Positions 44,701 to 50,797 of a DNA stretch of 64,000 nt are shown piece after piece. The position numbers and the translations under genes were made by a program. Positions within the stretch are counted from its first letter, which is position 1. The number at the start of each line of letters is the position of its first letter. Source of the stretch: CAVPTL01 sp963708725 (GTDB lineage Bacteria; Actinomycetota; Thermoleophilia; Gaiellales; JAICJC01); contig CAVPTL010000002.1 in assembly GCA_963708725.1 (NCBI GenBank), forward strand, positions 1-64,000, read 5' to 3'. The notes below the pieces were generated by a model. That model saw only the letters and a list, made by a program, of their open reading frames with translations, was not told the DNA's origin and searched no databases.

Positions 44701-45621
44701 GAGGCCAAGGCGTCGGACGAGAAGTCGGCTCTGGCCCACGCGTATTTCTGCCTCGACTGGGCGCTGTCGGAACTCGGCCGGGGATCAGAGGCGGTCTACT
44801 CATCGGAGGCCCTGAAGCTCTATCGCGAGCTCGGCGAGCTCGGGCCCCAGGCCGTGATCTACAACAACCTGGGCACGTTTTATCACCTGGAGGGCCGCTG
44901 GGACGAGGCCGTCCAGCTGTATGAGCTCGGCATGGACCTGCGGATGCGGCTGGGCGATACCGTCGACGCGGCGCTTGGGACAAACAACATCGCGGAGGTG
45001 CTGTCGAACCAGGGGCATCTGGAGGATGCGCAGCGGCGGTTCGAGGAAGCGCTGCGTGTGTGGCGTGCGGCCGACTTCAGGATGGGTGTCGGCTACGCGC
45101 TCGGCAACCTTGGCCGGGTGGCCTACCGCGACGGTCGTCACGCCGAAGGCCTCGACCTGCTGGAGCGCGCACGGGAGATCTTCCAGGCAATGCGGGCCGC
45201 TCCCGAGGTGGTCGAGACTGATGCTCGCCGAGCCGAGTGTCTGGTACTCCAGGGTGCGAGCGCCGAGGCCCTGCGGATCGCCGACGATACCTTGAACCGG
45301 GCGCAGGCGCTCGGCAGCGCCGTTGAGGCGGCGATGCTCGAGCGGATCCGCGGGTTTGCGCTGGCGCAACTCGGGGACATCACCGCGGCTCGTGGGGCGT
45401 TTGAGCTGAGCCTCGCCGGCGCCCGCGAACTGAGCGCGCGATACGAGGTGGCGCTGACGCTGGATGCGATGGTACGCCTGGCGATGCTCGAGACCGGCAT
45501 CGTCGACGTCGCGGCCCGCAAGGAGGCCGATGAACTGTTCACGGCGCTTGGCCTGGTGCGGGCGCCCGAGGTGCCGCTGGACACACCGACCGGCCGCGAC
45601 CAGGCGAATACTCGCGCCTGA
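41746..45621 (+). CDS. Two-domain class III nucleotidyl cyclase with AAA ATPase and TPR region
   Basis: A 1,291-residue cytoplasmic protein. Residues about 40-200 form a first cyclase homology domain with both metal-binding Asp residues (FVDVSGFT, Asp49; KFGGDALL, Asp99) but no Asn/Arg transition-state pair. Residues about 245-400 form a second one without the metal Asp (VAFIGYHG) but with Asn377 and Arg381 in YTVMGDTVNLAAR. Together they can build one composite site, as in mammalian soluble adenylyl cyclase. A STAND-type ATPase follows (GPAGIGKTR near 472; LIAVEDVHWMDAAS), then about 400 residues of TPR. It would make cAMP (or cGMP) under control of the C-terminal region. Similar proteins are common in mycobacteria and relatives. 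Monocistronic. Confidence 0.85.
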   Translation: MKPQVSTPPVSRKAAVEPRVYLPRLTIRWLADEPDTRVQAIEATAVFVDVSGFTAMSERLARTGKLGAEEVADVIGDVFARLLTTAYDNGGSLLKFGGDALLLLFRGDEHQVRGVRAAAGMRAALRSLGPIPTSVGKVRLRVSAGVHSDTFQCFLVGDTHRELIIAGPAMTTTVAMEAFAESGETVVSPTTAAFLPAGLLGEPRGDGFLLKGGASLPEASGLRLPDRELHEGQLLAGIPVALREHVLSSDADSEHRRVTVAFIGYHGVDDLLAREGAEVVCDHLEWLVSSVQAACEAHGVTFLGTDVDRDGGKIILVAGAPTAAGEDEQRLLLAACEVRDAAAALPIQIGVSSGALFAGGVGPPYRRTYTVMGDTVNLAARVMARAEPGQVLAADEVLEAADIEFASSPVEPFMAKGKRAPVGAAVVHGPLGSKRTTSPDLPLVGRELEQDTLRDALAMLKTGHGGMIEVIGPAGIGKTRLLDELRVGASGMPQLLARCELYEASSPYLPFRRVLRTLLGCSQSVSPAEAGARLRNRVMEVAPELAPWLPLLAVVVDGDAEPTPEVSELGEEFRAPKLVEVTTQLFEALVTEPTLIAVEDVHWMDAASVDLAHALIARAEQQPWLVCFTRRDDPTGFQPTEPRVGTELRPRPLTVEDSELLITAATEHAPLRPHDAQTLARRSGGNPLFLHGLLGAVGDSGSVDGLPHTIEAMVVAQVDRLGTGQRRLIRHASVLGLAFSADLVAMLLDPDEDPPGRDAWVGLEELLSRDGPGQFRFRHALTRDAAYEGLSYRRRRELHARAAAAIVSRRAGDEDDLDLLALHYLRAGDNDQAWKNARAAARLAQADFAIGDAVVNYGRALEAARHLDGLSVTDRVETLEAVGDLHERMGRYDHAAARFTEARRLVPDDPVAQGRLCFKHSMLAERSGSYTQAVRWLRRGLRGLDGNPELAAARQRATLSASYGMVRLAQGRRLEAVDLLERAIEEAKASDEKSALAHAYFCLDWALSELGRGSEAVYSSEALKLYRELGELGPQAVIYNNLGTFYHLEGRWDEAVQLYELGMDLRMRLGDTVDAALGTNNIAEVLSNQGHLEDAQRRFEEALRVWRAADFRMGVGYALGNLGRVAYRDGRHAEGLDLLERAREIFQAMRAAPEVVETDARRAECLVLQGASAEALRIADDTLNRAQALGSAVEAAMLERIRGFALAQLGDITAARGAFELSLAGARELSARYEVALTLDAMVRLAMLETGIVDVAARKEADELFTALGLVRAPEVPLDTPTGRDQANTRA

Positions 45622-45643
45622 TCACGACCGGCCGATGGTCGGC

Positions 45644-47038
45644 TTAGTGGTGGCCCTTCGCCGGGTCGCTGCTCGAGGTCAGCAGGATCCGCACCTGGAC
45701 GTCGCCGTTGACGACCGGGTTGAACGGGTTGAACAGCACAAACAGGGTGCTGATGCATGGATCGGGATTGGCCACGAACGGGTTCTTGCAGAACTTCAGC
45801 TGGAACGGGGCACCGGTGTCGGTCTGGTAATAGACCTTGGTGAAGATCCCGCGGGGCGAGATCGAAGAGTCCCAGGTGACGGTGTCCACGATCGGATGCT
45901 TGGGATCGGTGTATCCGACCGGCGGCAGGATCGTCACGGCGCCGTTTCCGCTGCACGGTCCACCGCAGAAGTTGGACGCGAGCGGGACGTTGCCGGTGAG
46001 GCCGAACACGCCGCCGCCGCCCTTGGGAACCGTGTAGGTGTCACACACCGGCTGGGCCTTGGTGGCGTACTTGCAGGTCGAGAGATCCTGCGTGACGTTG
46101 GGTGCGACGATCGTCGCAGCCGAGTCGGCCGAGGGCATTGCGGTCGTCGATGTGGGAGCGCCGACGCCGGCTCCGGTCTGGGCCTGGACAGTGAACGTGT
46201 AGGTCGTCGAGTTGCTCAGCCCGGTCACGTTGTAACAGACATTGGCCGTGTTGCCCAGGCAGGGCTGCACCGCCGACGGCGGCACCTGGGTCGTGCCGGT
46301 GCCGTTGCCGTTCCCGGCGATCGTGATCACGTACGGGGCGCTGGAGCTCAGTGGAAGCGTGCCGAGGTCGGTCGGCGGCGACCAGCTGAGGACGGCCGAG
46401 CCGTTGCCGGGAGTGGCGAGCAGGTTCGTCACCGGTCCGGGCAGGGTGTCGTAGTTGATCGTGGCCGAGTATTCGAGGCCGGTGACCGATCCCACGTCGG
46501 TGACGACGAAGGTCAGCGTGTTGGTTCCGGTCTGGAAGAACGAGGCGTCGTTGGCCGTAAACGCTGTCGGATCGCCCTGATAGTTGGCGGGAACATCGCC
46601 GGTGGGCTGGGCTGAGATCTGATGACCGTTGAGCGACACGGTGCCGTAGTTATCTGTGTGGTAAAGGCCGCTGATGCTGGTGTTGACCAGCCGGTCAGGG
46701 AGATTGAAGGTGACCGTGTAGGTGGTGGTCTTGTTGACCGCGTCGGAGTTGGATCCGCACGCGGCGGACGCCGAGTTGGCGGTGATCCACTGCGCGCCGG
46801 GGACGTTGTCGCTGTAGCGCGTGCACGACCCCGTGAACGGTGTCGTGATGGTCGAGGCCGGGCCGCTACCTCCACCAGAGATCGCGAACTGGGTGGCACT
46901 CACGCCACTGGCCAGTGACACCGCCTGTGACCCGACGGGTTGGTCGGCGATTGCAAGCCCTCCGGCCTGCGTCAGAACTCCGACAGTAAGCAGGAGCAGC
47001 GTGGCGGCGACACCCCTGGAGCGACGGGAACGGATCAT
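45644..47038 (-). CDS. Secreted FN3-containing protein of unknown function
   Basis: A 464-residue exported protein. The signal peptide is SRGVAATLLLLTVGVLTQAGGLAIA. A beta-rich region of about 150 residues with a Cys pair follows, then an FN3 domain starting GPVTNLLATPGNGSAVLSWSPP and ending YTFTVQAQTGAG. The C-terminal 150 residues contain six Cys and a PPVGYTDPKHPIVDTVTWDSS segment that I do not recognise. AGGGGAG precedes the ATG. It is divergent from the winged-helix gene and convergent with the cyclase gene (22 bases between stops). Probably surface or extracellular. Confidence 0.7.
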   Translation of the reverse strand: MIRSRRSRGVAATLLLLTVGVLTQAGGLAIADQPVGSQAVSLASGVSATQFAISGGGSGPASTITTPFTGSCTRYSDNVPGAQWITANSASAACGSNSDAVNKTTTYTVTFNLPDRLVNTSISGLYHTDNYGTVSLNGHQISAQPTGDVPANYQGDPTAFTANDASFFQTGTNTLTFVVTDVGSVTGLEYSATINYDTLPGPVTNLLATPGNGSAVLSWSPPTDLGTLPLSSSAPYVITIAGNGNGTGTTQVPPSAVQPCLGNTANVCYNVTGLSNSTTYTFTVQAQTGAGVGAPTSTTAMPSADSAATIVAPNVTQDLSTCKYATKAQPVCDTYTVPKGGGGVFGLTGNVPLASNFCGGPCSGNGAVTILPPVGYTDPKHPIVDTVTWDSSISPRGIFTKVYYQTDTGAPFQLKFCKNPFVANPDPCISTLFVLFNPFNPVVNGDVQVRILLTSSSDPAKGHH

Positions 47039-47160
47039 CGTTGTGACTCCCCTTGAAACCGGCTGGACTTCGTGGCTTTACAGGTATTTCAGGTTGCTAC
47101 CTTACCATGTTATTAGCCTGCAAATCGACGTCAAGCGGTGACTACCTGGAGAACGCCGCA

Positions 47161-48180
47161 GTGCGCGCTGCGCCGGTAGAGCTGCTGCGGCGACAGCGGC
47201 TCGCCGCCCAATGCCTGCTTCCGGGGCACGAAGCTCCAGACGCCCGCGCTGCCGCCCGGGCAGTGGTCGGTGTCCAGGCGCAGGACGTGCGGGCTGCGGC
47301 GCTCGCGTTGCGAAGCCGGGTGCCGGAGCTCGAGCGCGCGACGATCGGCGCCGGTCTGACCCGAACATGGTCGGTTCGAGGCACCGTCCATCTGATCGAC
47401 GTGGATGATCGCGATTGGCTTCACGCCGCACTGGTGCGGCGCAACCGGCGGACGTTCGAGGCGATCATGCGCCGCCGCGGCGCGCTCGAGATCGCCCGGA
47501 AGATGCTTCCCGAGATGGTTGCGGTGTTGGAAGGCGGGCCGCGCGACCGGGCATCGCTGCTCGCCCAGGTGGGCGACCGGCACGGCGCTCTGGGTCCGGC
47601 GGTCAATGTCTTGATCCCCTGGGCGGTCACCGAGGGCGTCATCCTCAGCCTCGCCGATGGGCGGCTGGTGGCCGCCGATCCTCCCCGACCGGTGGCCGAG
47701 GATGAGGCCCTCGCGACGCTCGCCGGTCGCTACCTCGCGGGCTATGGGCCGGCCGACGCAGCCGACCTCGCGGCGTGGTCGGGGCTGGCGCTGGGGGTCG
47801 CCCGCCGGGCGCTCGACTCGGCGGGGCCGCTCGAACGTCACGGGGAGCTGCTTTCGCTGCCTGGAGCCCTCGAAGCCGCGTTGCCAAAGCCCGCAGCGGT
47901 TCAGCTGCTGGCCGGGTTCGACACCACCATGCTGGGGTACCGCAGACGCGGGCTGCTGCTCGATCCCGCCCACGACCAACGGCTGGTGCGCGGAGGCGGC
48001 ATGGTCCGTCCGGTGATTCTCGTCCGCGGTCGGGTGGCCGGCTTCTGGCGGCTGACCGGCGGCGGCCGCCGCCGTGTGATCGAGCCGGAATGGCTCGGCG
48101 GCCCTGGCCCACCCAGGGCCCTGGCCGCCGAGGTCAACGATGTCGCGCGCTTCCTCGAAGTCGAGATCGAGGCTCCCTAG
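47161..48180 (+). CDS. AlkZ/YcaQ-like winged-helix DNA-interacting protein
   Basis: About 339 residues. The sequence matches the HTH_42 family (winged-helix proteins including DNA glycosylases of the AlkZ/YcaQ group): LLRRQRLAAQ at the start, VVGVQAQDVRAAALALRSR (the family's QxQD motif), LTRTWSVRGTVHLIDVDD, and a C-terminal winged-helix with LLAGFDTTMLGYRRR. AlkZ-type enzymes remove bulky adducts or unhook interstrand crosslinks; activity here is unproven. The GTG at 47161 has GGAG nearby; an ATG at 47107 is also in frame. Divergent from the secreted FN3 gene. Confidence 0.75.
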   Translation: MRAAPVELLRRQRLAAQCLLPGHEAPDARAAARAVVGVQAQDVRAAALALRSRVPELERATIGAGLTRTWSVRGTVHLIDVDDRDWLHAALVRRNRRTFEAIMRRRGALEIARKMLPEMVAVLEGGPRDRASLLAQVGDRHGALGPAVNVLIPWAVTEGVILSLADGRLVAADPPRPVAEDEALATLAGRYLAGYGPADAADLAAWSGLALGVARRALDSAGPLERHGELLSLPGALEAALPKPAAVQLLAGFDTTMLGYRRRGLLLDPAHDQRLVRGGGMVRPVILVRGRVAGFWRLTGGGRRRVIEPEWLGGPGPPRALAAEVNDVARFLEVEIEAP

Positions 48181-48365
48181 CGGCGGCGATCTCCCACGAG
48201 GTAGGCGACGATCAAGGCCGCGGGGAAGAACACGAGGCTAAAGATGAAGAAGCCAAAGAAGCTATGGCCCTTCCGGCCGGCCACGCGGGCCGGCCAAAAC
48301 GCGATGGCGATCCAGATCAGGACGCCGATCAGCCACCACAGAGTTTGACCAAACGACAGAAGCAT
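48177..48365 (-). CDS. Small two-helix membrane protein
   Basis: A 62-residue protein with two membrane helices separated by a basic loop (ARVAGRKGHS), so both ends are on the same side. Its start ATG overlaps the preceding stop (TGATG), making it the third gene of a three-gene small-protein operon. No named family is recognised; the RKGHSFFGFFIFSL...AYLV motif is shared by small actinobacterial membrane proteins. Confidence 0.6.
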   Translation of the reverse strand: MLLSFGQTLWWLIGVLIWIAIAFWPARVAGRKGHSFFGFFIFSLVFFPAALIVAYLVGDRRR

Positions 48366-48592
48366 CAGTTACCTTTCGTTTTGGGCAGGAGCAGGCGCGA
48401 GGTCACGCGCAACACCGTTGTGGTCACTCGCATCCCGAGCGCAAACAGCGTGTAAAGCTCCACGAAGGCGCGAAGCGTGCCGCGCACCGCCATCGTCCAC
48501 TCCTTCGCCACCGGGACGTTCTTGGCGCGGTGAACGACGCCGGCGAACAGCCGCCCGAGCGGATCGGGTTGTGATTCGGTCGGGTCTGCCAT
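48365..48592 (-). CDS. Small protein of unknown function
   Basis: A 75-residue protein, acidic at its N-terminus and basic with a hydrophobic stretch at its C-terminus (ELYTLFALGMRVTTTVLRVTSRLLLP), possibly membrane-associated. It overlaps both neighbours by one base (TGATG on each side) in the operon with the SHOCT protein. No family recognised. Confidence 0.5.
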   Translation of the reverse strand: MADPTESQPDPLGRLFAGVVHRAKNVPVAKEWTMAVRGTLRAFVELYTLFALGMRVTTTVLRVTSRLLLPKTKGN

Positions 48593-48990
48593 CAGCTTGC
48601 GAGCGCCTTGGCCTTCAGAGCGTCGAACTCGGCCTGGGTGATGGCGCCGCTATCGAGCAGCTGCTTGCCCTTCTCGATGTCGGCCGCGGCGTTCTGAGGA
48701 GCGGCCGCACGAATCCTGTCGTCCATCTGCTGCTGGGCTGCTTCGACATCTTTCATCCGCCGCTTGGCCATGCCGTCGTGGTTGACGAGCAGATAGATGA
48801 AGACGCCGAGGAACGGAAGGATGATGACGAAGATCAGCCACACGACCTTGGTGCCACCGCCGGTGTCATGGCGGCGAAACACATCCGAGAACACGGTGAT
48901 CAGAAGCCAAAACCAGATCACCCAGGCAAAGAACACAGCCATCGTCCAGAGCACGTCCACAAACGGCGGATAGCTTGTCAGAACCGGCAT
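48592..48990 (-). CDS. PLDc_N-type membrane protein with C-terminal SHOCT domain
   Basis: A 132-residue protein. Two membrane helices (WTMAVFFAWVIWFWLLITVFSDVF and VVWLIFVIILPFLGVFIYLLVN) form a PLDc_N-like module; the end, DIEKGKQLLDSGAITQAEFDALKAKAL, is a SHOCT domain, a short C-terminal helix pair found on many small membrane and stress proteins. The ATG at 48990 is preferred because of AAGGAGG nine bases upstream. First gene of a three-gene overlapped operon. Confidence 0.75.
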   Translation of the reverse strand: MPVLTSYPPFVDVLWTMAVFFAWVIWFWLLITVFSDVFRRHDTGGGTKVVWLIFVIILPFLGVFIYLLVNHDGMAKRRMKDVEAAQQQMDDRIRAAAPQNAAADIEKGKQLLDSGAITQAEFDALKAKALAS

Positions 48991-49085
48991 CGCGACCTCC
49001 TTCGCGGGGACGTTTTGTCCCACGGATCGAAAAACTCCTGACGCCACGGTACGCTGGAAAACTGGCGAATCGTTCGGGCGCCTTG

Positions 49086-49101
49086 CGGTTCACCCGGGTG
49101 A
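49086..49101. promoter_or_regulatory. 16-bp palindrome-containing repeat, copy 1
   Basis: CGGTTCACCCGGGTGA, identical to a second copy exactly 300 bases downstream, with a perfect 12-bp palindrome TCACCCGGGTGA. It abuts the stop codon of the small gene at 49102 and lies 96 bases upstream of the start of the SHOCT operon, so it could act as an operator or promoter element for that operon. Confidence 0.45.
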
Positions 49102-49305
49102 TTAGTCCAACGGGGTGACGCTGATCAACGAGAGTCCGTGGGCCGCGACAGCGTCGAGCAAGCCCTGGAGCTCGGCCTGGTCGCGGATGGTGCCGGTGAT
49201 CCTGGTGGTGGCGTCGCGGGCGTGCAGCTCGTGGGGCGCGAACACGGCGGCATAGCGCGGTCCGAGCTCCCCCTCGACAGTGATCTGGTAGCGGCGCGTG
49301 TGCAC
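49102..49305 (-). CDS. Small ACT-like or unknown protein
   Basis: A 67-residue protein from a GTG start (49305; GTG at 49320 also possible). The pattern YQITVEGELGPRYAAVFAPHELHA....TTRITGTIRDQAELQGLLDAVAAHGLSLISV alternates strands and helices like a small ferredoxin-like/ACT-type fold and resembles short actinobacterial proteins of unknown function. It is flanked on both sides by the 16-bp palindromic repeat. Confidence 0.6.
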   Translation of the reverse strand: MHTRRYQITVEGELGPRYAAVFAPHELHARDATTRITGTIRDQAELQGLLDAVAAHGLSLISVTPLD

Positions 49306-49385
49306 GGCTATACCCCGCACCTTTCATCAACCTTTTGACAGTCTGAGCATCGCAGATGCCAGGGGCCACTTTTGCGTCAGGACGA

Positions 49386-49401
49386 CGGTTCACCCGGGTG
49401 A
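49386..49401. promoter_or_regulatory. 16-bp palindrome-containing repeat, copy 2
   Basis: Same 16 bases as at 49086, here extending to a 14-bp perfect palindrome TTCACCCGGGTGAA (49389-49402). It lies in the divergent gap between the small gene (start 49305) and the DUF6325 gene (start 49479), 77 bases upstream of the latter. Confidence 0.5.
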
Positions 49402-49478
49402 AACGGGAGCTTCGGGCGGTCGGGTCGCGGCGCGAGGTGTCACACTCGTAGTGCAATCGACTGAGAAGGGGAAAAGCT

Positions 49479-50027
49479 ATGGCTATTGGTCCTGTCCAGC
49501 TACTGGTGCTGGGATTCAGCCAGCCGGAGTTCCATGGCGAGATCATCGCGGAGCTCGAGCGGCTGAAGGAGTCCGACACCGTCCGGGTGATCGATTCGCT
49601 GGCCGTGCACAAGGATGCCGACGGTGAGATCGAGGTCGTTCATCTCAGCAATCTCAGCCGCGACGAGGCAATCGAGCTCGGCAGCAAGGTGGGCGCGCTG
49701 ATCGGGCTCGGCATCGACGGTGAAGAAGGCGCGGAGATCGGGGCTGAGGCCGGCGCGGAGGCCGGTGCGGAAGGGCTCGAGGTGTTTTCGGACGACGAGG
49801 CCTGGGATGTGCTCGCCGACATCCCGAACGACTCGGCCGCCGCTCTGATCCTGCTCGAGCATCACTGGGCCGTTCCGCTTCGCGACGCGATCGCACGCGC
49901 GGGTGGATTCCGGGTCAGCGACGGATTCATCAGTCCGCTCGACCTTGTGGAGATCGGCCTGGTGTCAGCCGCAGACGCCCAGGAGCTGCACGATCTCGAG
50001 ACTGGCGCGGCCAACGTCCAGGGGTAA
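49479..50027 (+). CDS. DUF6325-like protein
   Basis: A 182-residue protein with the layout of the DUF6325 family: VQLLVLGFSQPEFHGEIIAELERL at the start, a VDSLAVHKDADGEIE segment, a Gly/Ala/Glu-rich hinge (EEGAEIGAEAGAEAGAEG), and LILLEHHWAVPLRDAIARAGGF. Strongly acidic. These proteins often lie near stress and envelope genes. A palindromic 14-mer lies 77 bases upstream. A very small Arg-rich reading frame follows 28 bases downstream. Confidence 0.72.
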   Translation: MAIGPVQLLVLGFSQPEFHGEIIAELERLKESDTVRVIDSLAVHKDADGEIEVVHLSNLSRDEAIELGSKVGALIGLGIDGEEGAEIGAEAGAEAGAEGLEVFSDDEAWDVLADIPNDSAAALILLEHHWAVPLRDAIARAGGFRVSDGFISPLDLVEIGLVSAADAQELHDLETGAANVQG

Positions 50028-50055
50028 AATCCATGCAGAGCGAGAGGAGAGCACG

Positions 50056-50115
50056 ATGATGGGAGCACGCAGAGTGGCGCGACGCACCAGCCGGCGAGTC
50101 GGCCGTCGTCGCTAG
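50056..50115 (+). CDS. Tiny arginine-rich peptide (19 residues)
   Basis: ATG at 50056 behind GAGAGGAGA, reading MMGARRVARRTSRRVGRRR and ending in TAG. Nine of 19 residues are Arg, with a regular RRVxRR spacing. It lies between the DUF6325 gene and a hairpin terminator, so it would be in the same transcript. It may be a real micro-protein or a chance frame; the ribosome-binding site and the terminator just after it argue for the first. Confidence 0.4.
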   Translation: MMGARRVARRTSRRVGRRR

Positions 50116-50126
50116 TTACTGAGCCT

Positions 50127-50159
50127 CGCCTCGCCCGGTGACCATCGCCGGGTGAGGCG
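50127..50159 (+). terminator. Hairpin terminator after the DUF6325 transcript
   Basis: CGCCTCGCCCGG (50127-50138) pairs with CCGGGTGAGGCG (50148-50159) with one mismatch; loop of nine bases. It lies between the Arg-rich peptide and the convergent small gene ending at 50173. Confidence 0.6.
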
Positions 50160-50172
50160 ACGGTGTCGTCGC

Positions 50173-50373
50173 TCAGGCTGACTTCGTAAATCCCGAGTCG
50201 GCGAACAGCGAACGGGCGAGCTCGAGGGTGTGCTCGGCCGATGCGATCGTTTCCTCCAGGGATTTTCGCTCCGCATCGGTCAGGGACTTCGAGTCCTCGA
50301 GACTACGCATGCGGGCAATTGGGCCTTGAATACCACTGACGATCAGCTGCGCTTCTGACCGCGCGATCTGCAT
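50173..50373 (-). CDS. Small helical protein of unknown function
   Basis: A 66-residue, all-helical, charged protein (SLTDAERKSLEETIASAEHTLELARSLF). Likely the last gene of the minus-strand operon that begins at 54795, 13 bases after the rhodanese gene. No family recognised. Confidence 0.5.
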   Translation of the reverse strand: MQIARSEAQLIVSGIQGPIARMRSLEDSKSLTDAERKSLEETIASAEHTLELARSLFADSGFTKSA

Positions 50374-50386
50374 GTTGACAATCGTC

Positions 50387-50788
50387 TCACATCGGCAACT
50401 CGGAGTTCTGGCCGGGGTCGAACGGGAGTCCTGCGGCGACCCACCCCTCGAATCCGTCGATCAGATCCGTCGCATCGGCGATCCCGAGATCCTGCAGAGT
50501 GGCCGCGGCCAGGCTCGATTGGTACCCCTCCGCACACACCAGGATCAGCGGCCCGGTGCGCTGGCTAAAGCGCGCGTCGTGGACGTCGGACGCCGGGTCG
50601 GCCCGCCATTCGAGCACGTTTCGAGGCGTGATGATTGCACCGGGAATCGTCCCGTCGCGAGCAATCTGTGACTCGGCTCGAATGTCCACCAGCACCGCGC
50701 CCTGGGCGAGCGCTCCAGCCGCTTCGGTGGCGGTGACGCGAGTCAGCCGCGTGCGGGCGGCGTCCAGCAACTCGTCGATGGTCGGCAT
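50387..50788 (-). CDS. Rhodanese-like sulfurtransferase domain protein
   Basis: A 133-residue single rhodanese domain. The start is ATEAAGALAQGAVLVDIRAESQ (rhodanese first motif), and the active-site loop is LVCAEGYQSSLAAATL with the catalytic Cys in CAEGYQS. Single-domain rhodaneses carry sulfane sulfur or sense thiols. It lies nine bases after the MMPL gene. Confidence 0.87.
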   Translation of the reverse strand: MPTIDELLDAARTRLTRVTATEAAGALAQGAVLVDIRAESQIARDGTIPGAIITPRNVLEWRADPASDVHDARFSQRTGPLILVCAEGYQSSLAAATLQDLGIADATDLIDGFEGWVAAGLPFDPGQNSELPM

Positions 50789-50797
50789 TCCGGCATT

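Noticed and set aside
43288..44739. A 483-codon minus-strand frame opposite the cyclase/AAA/TPR gene
   Set aside because: Shadow frame in GC-rich coding sequence with no motifs.
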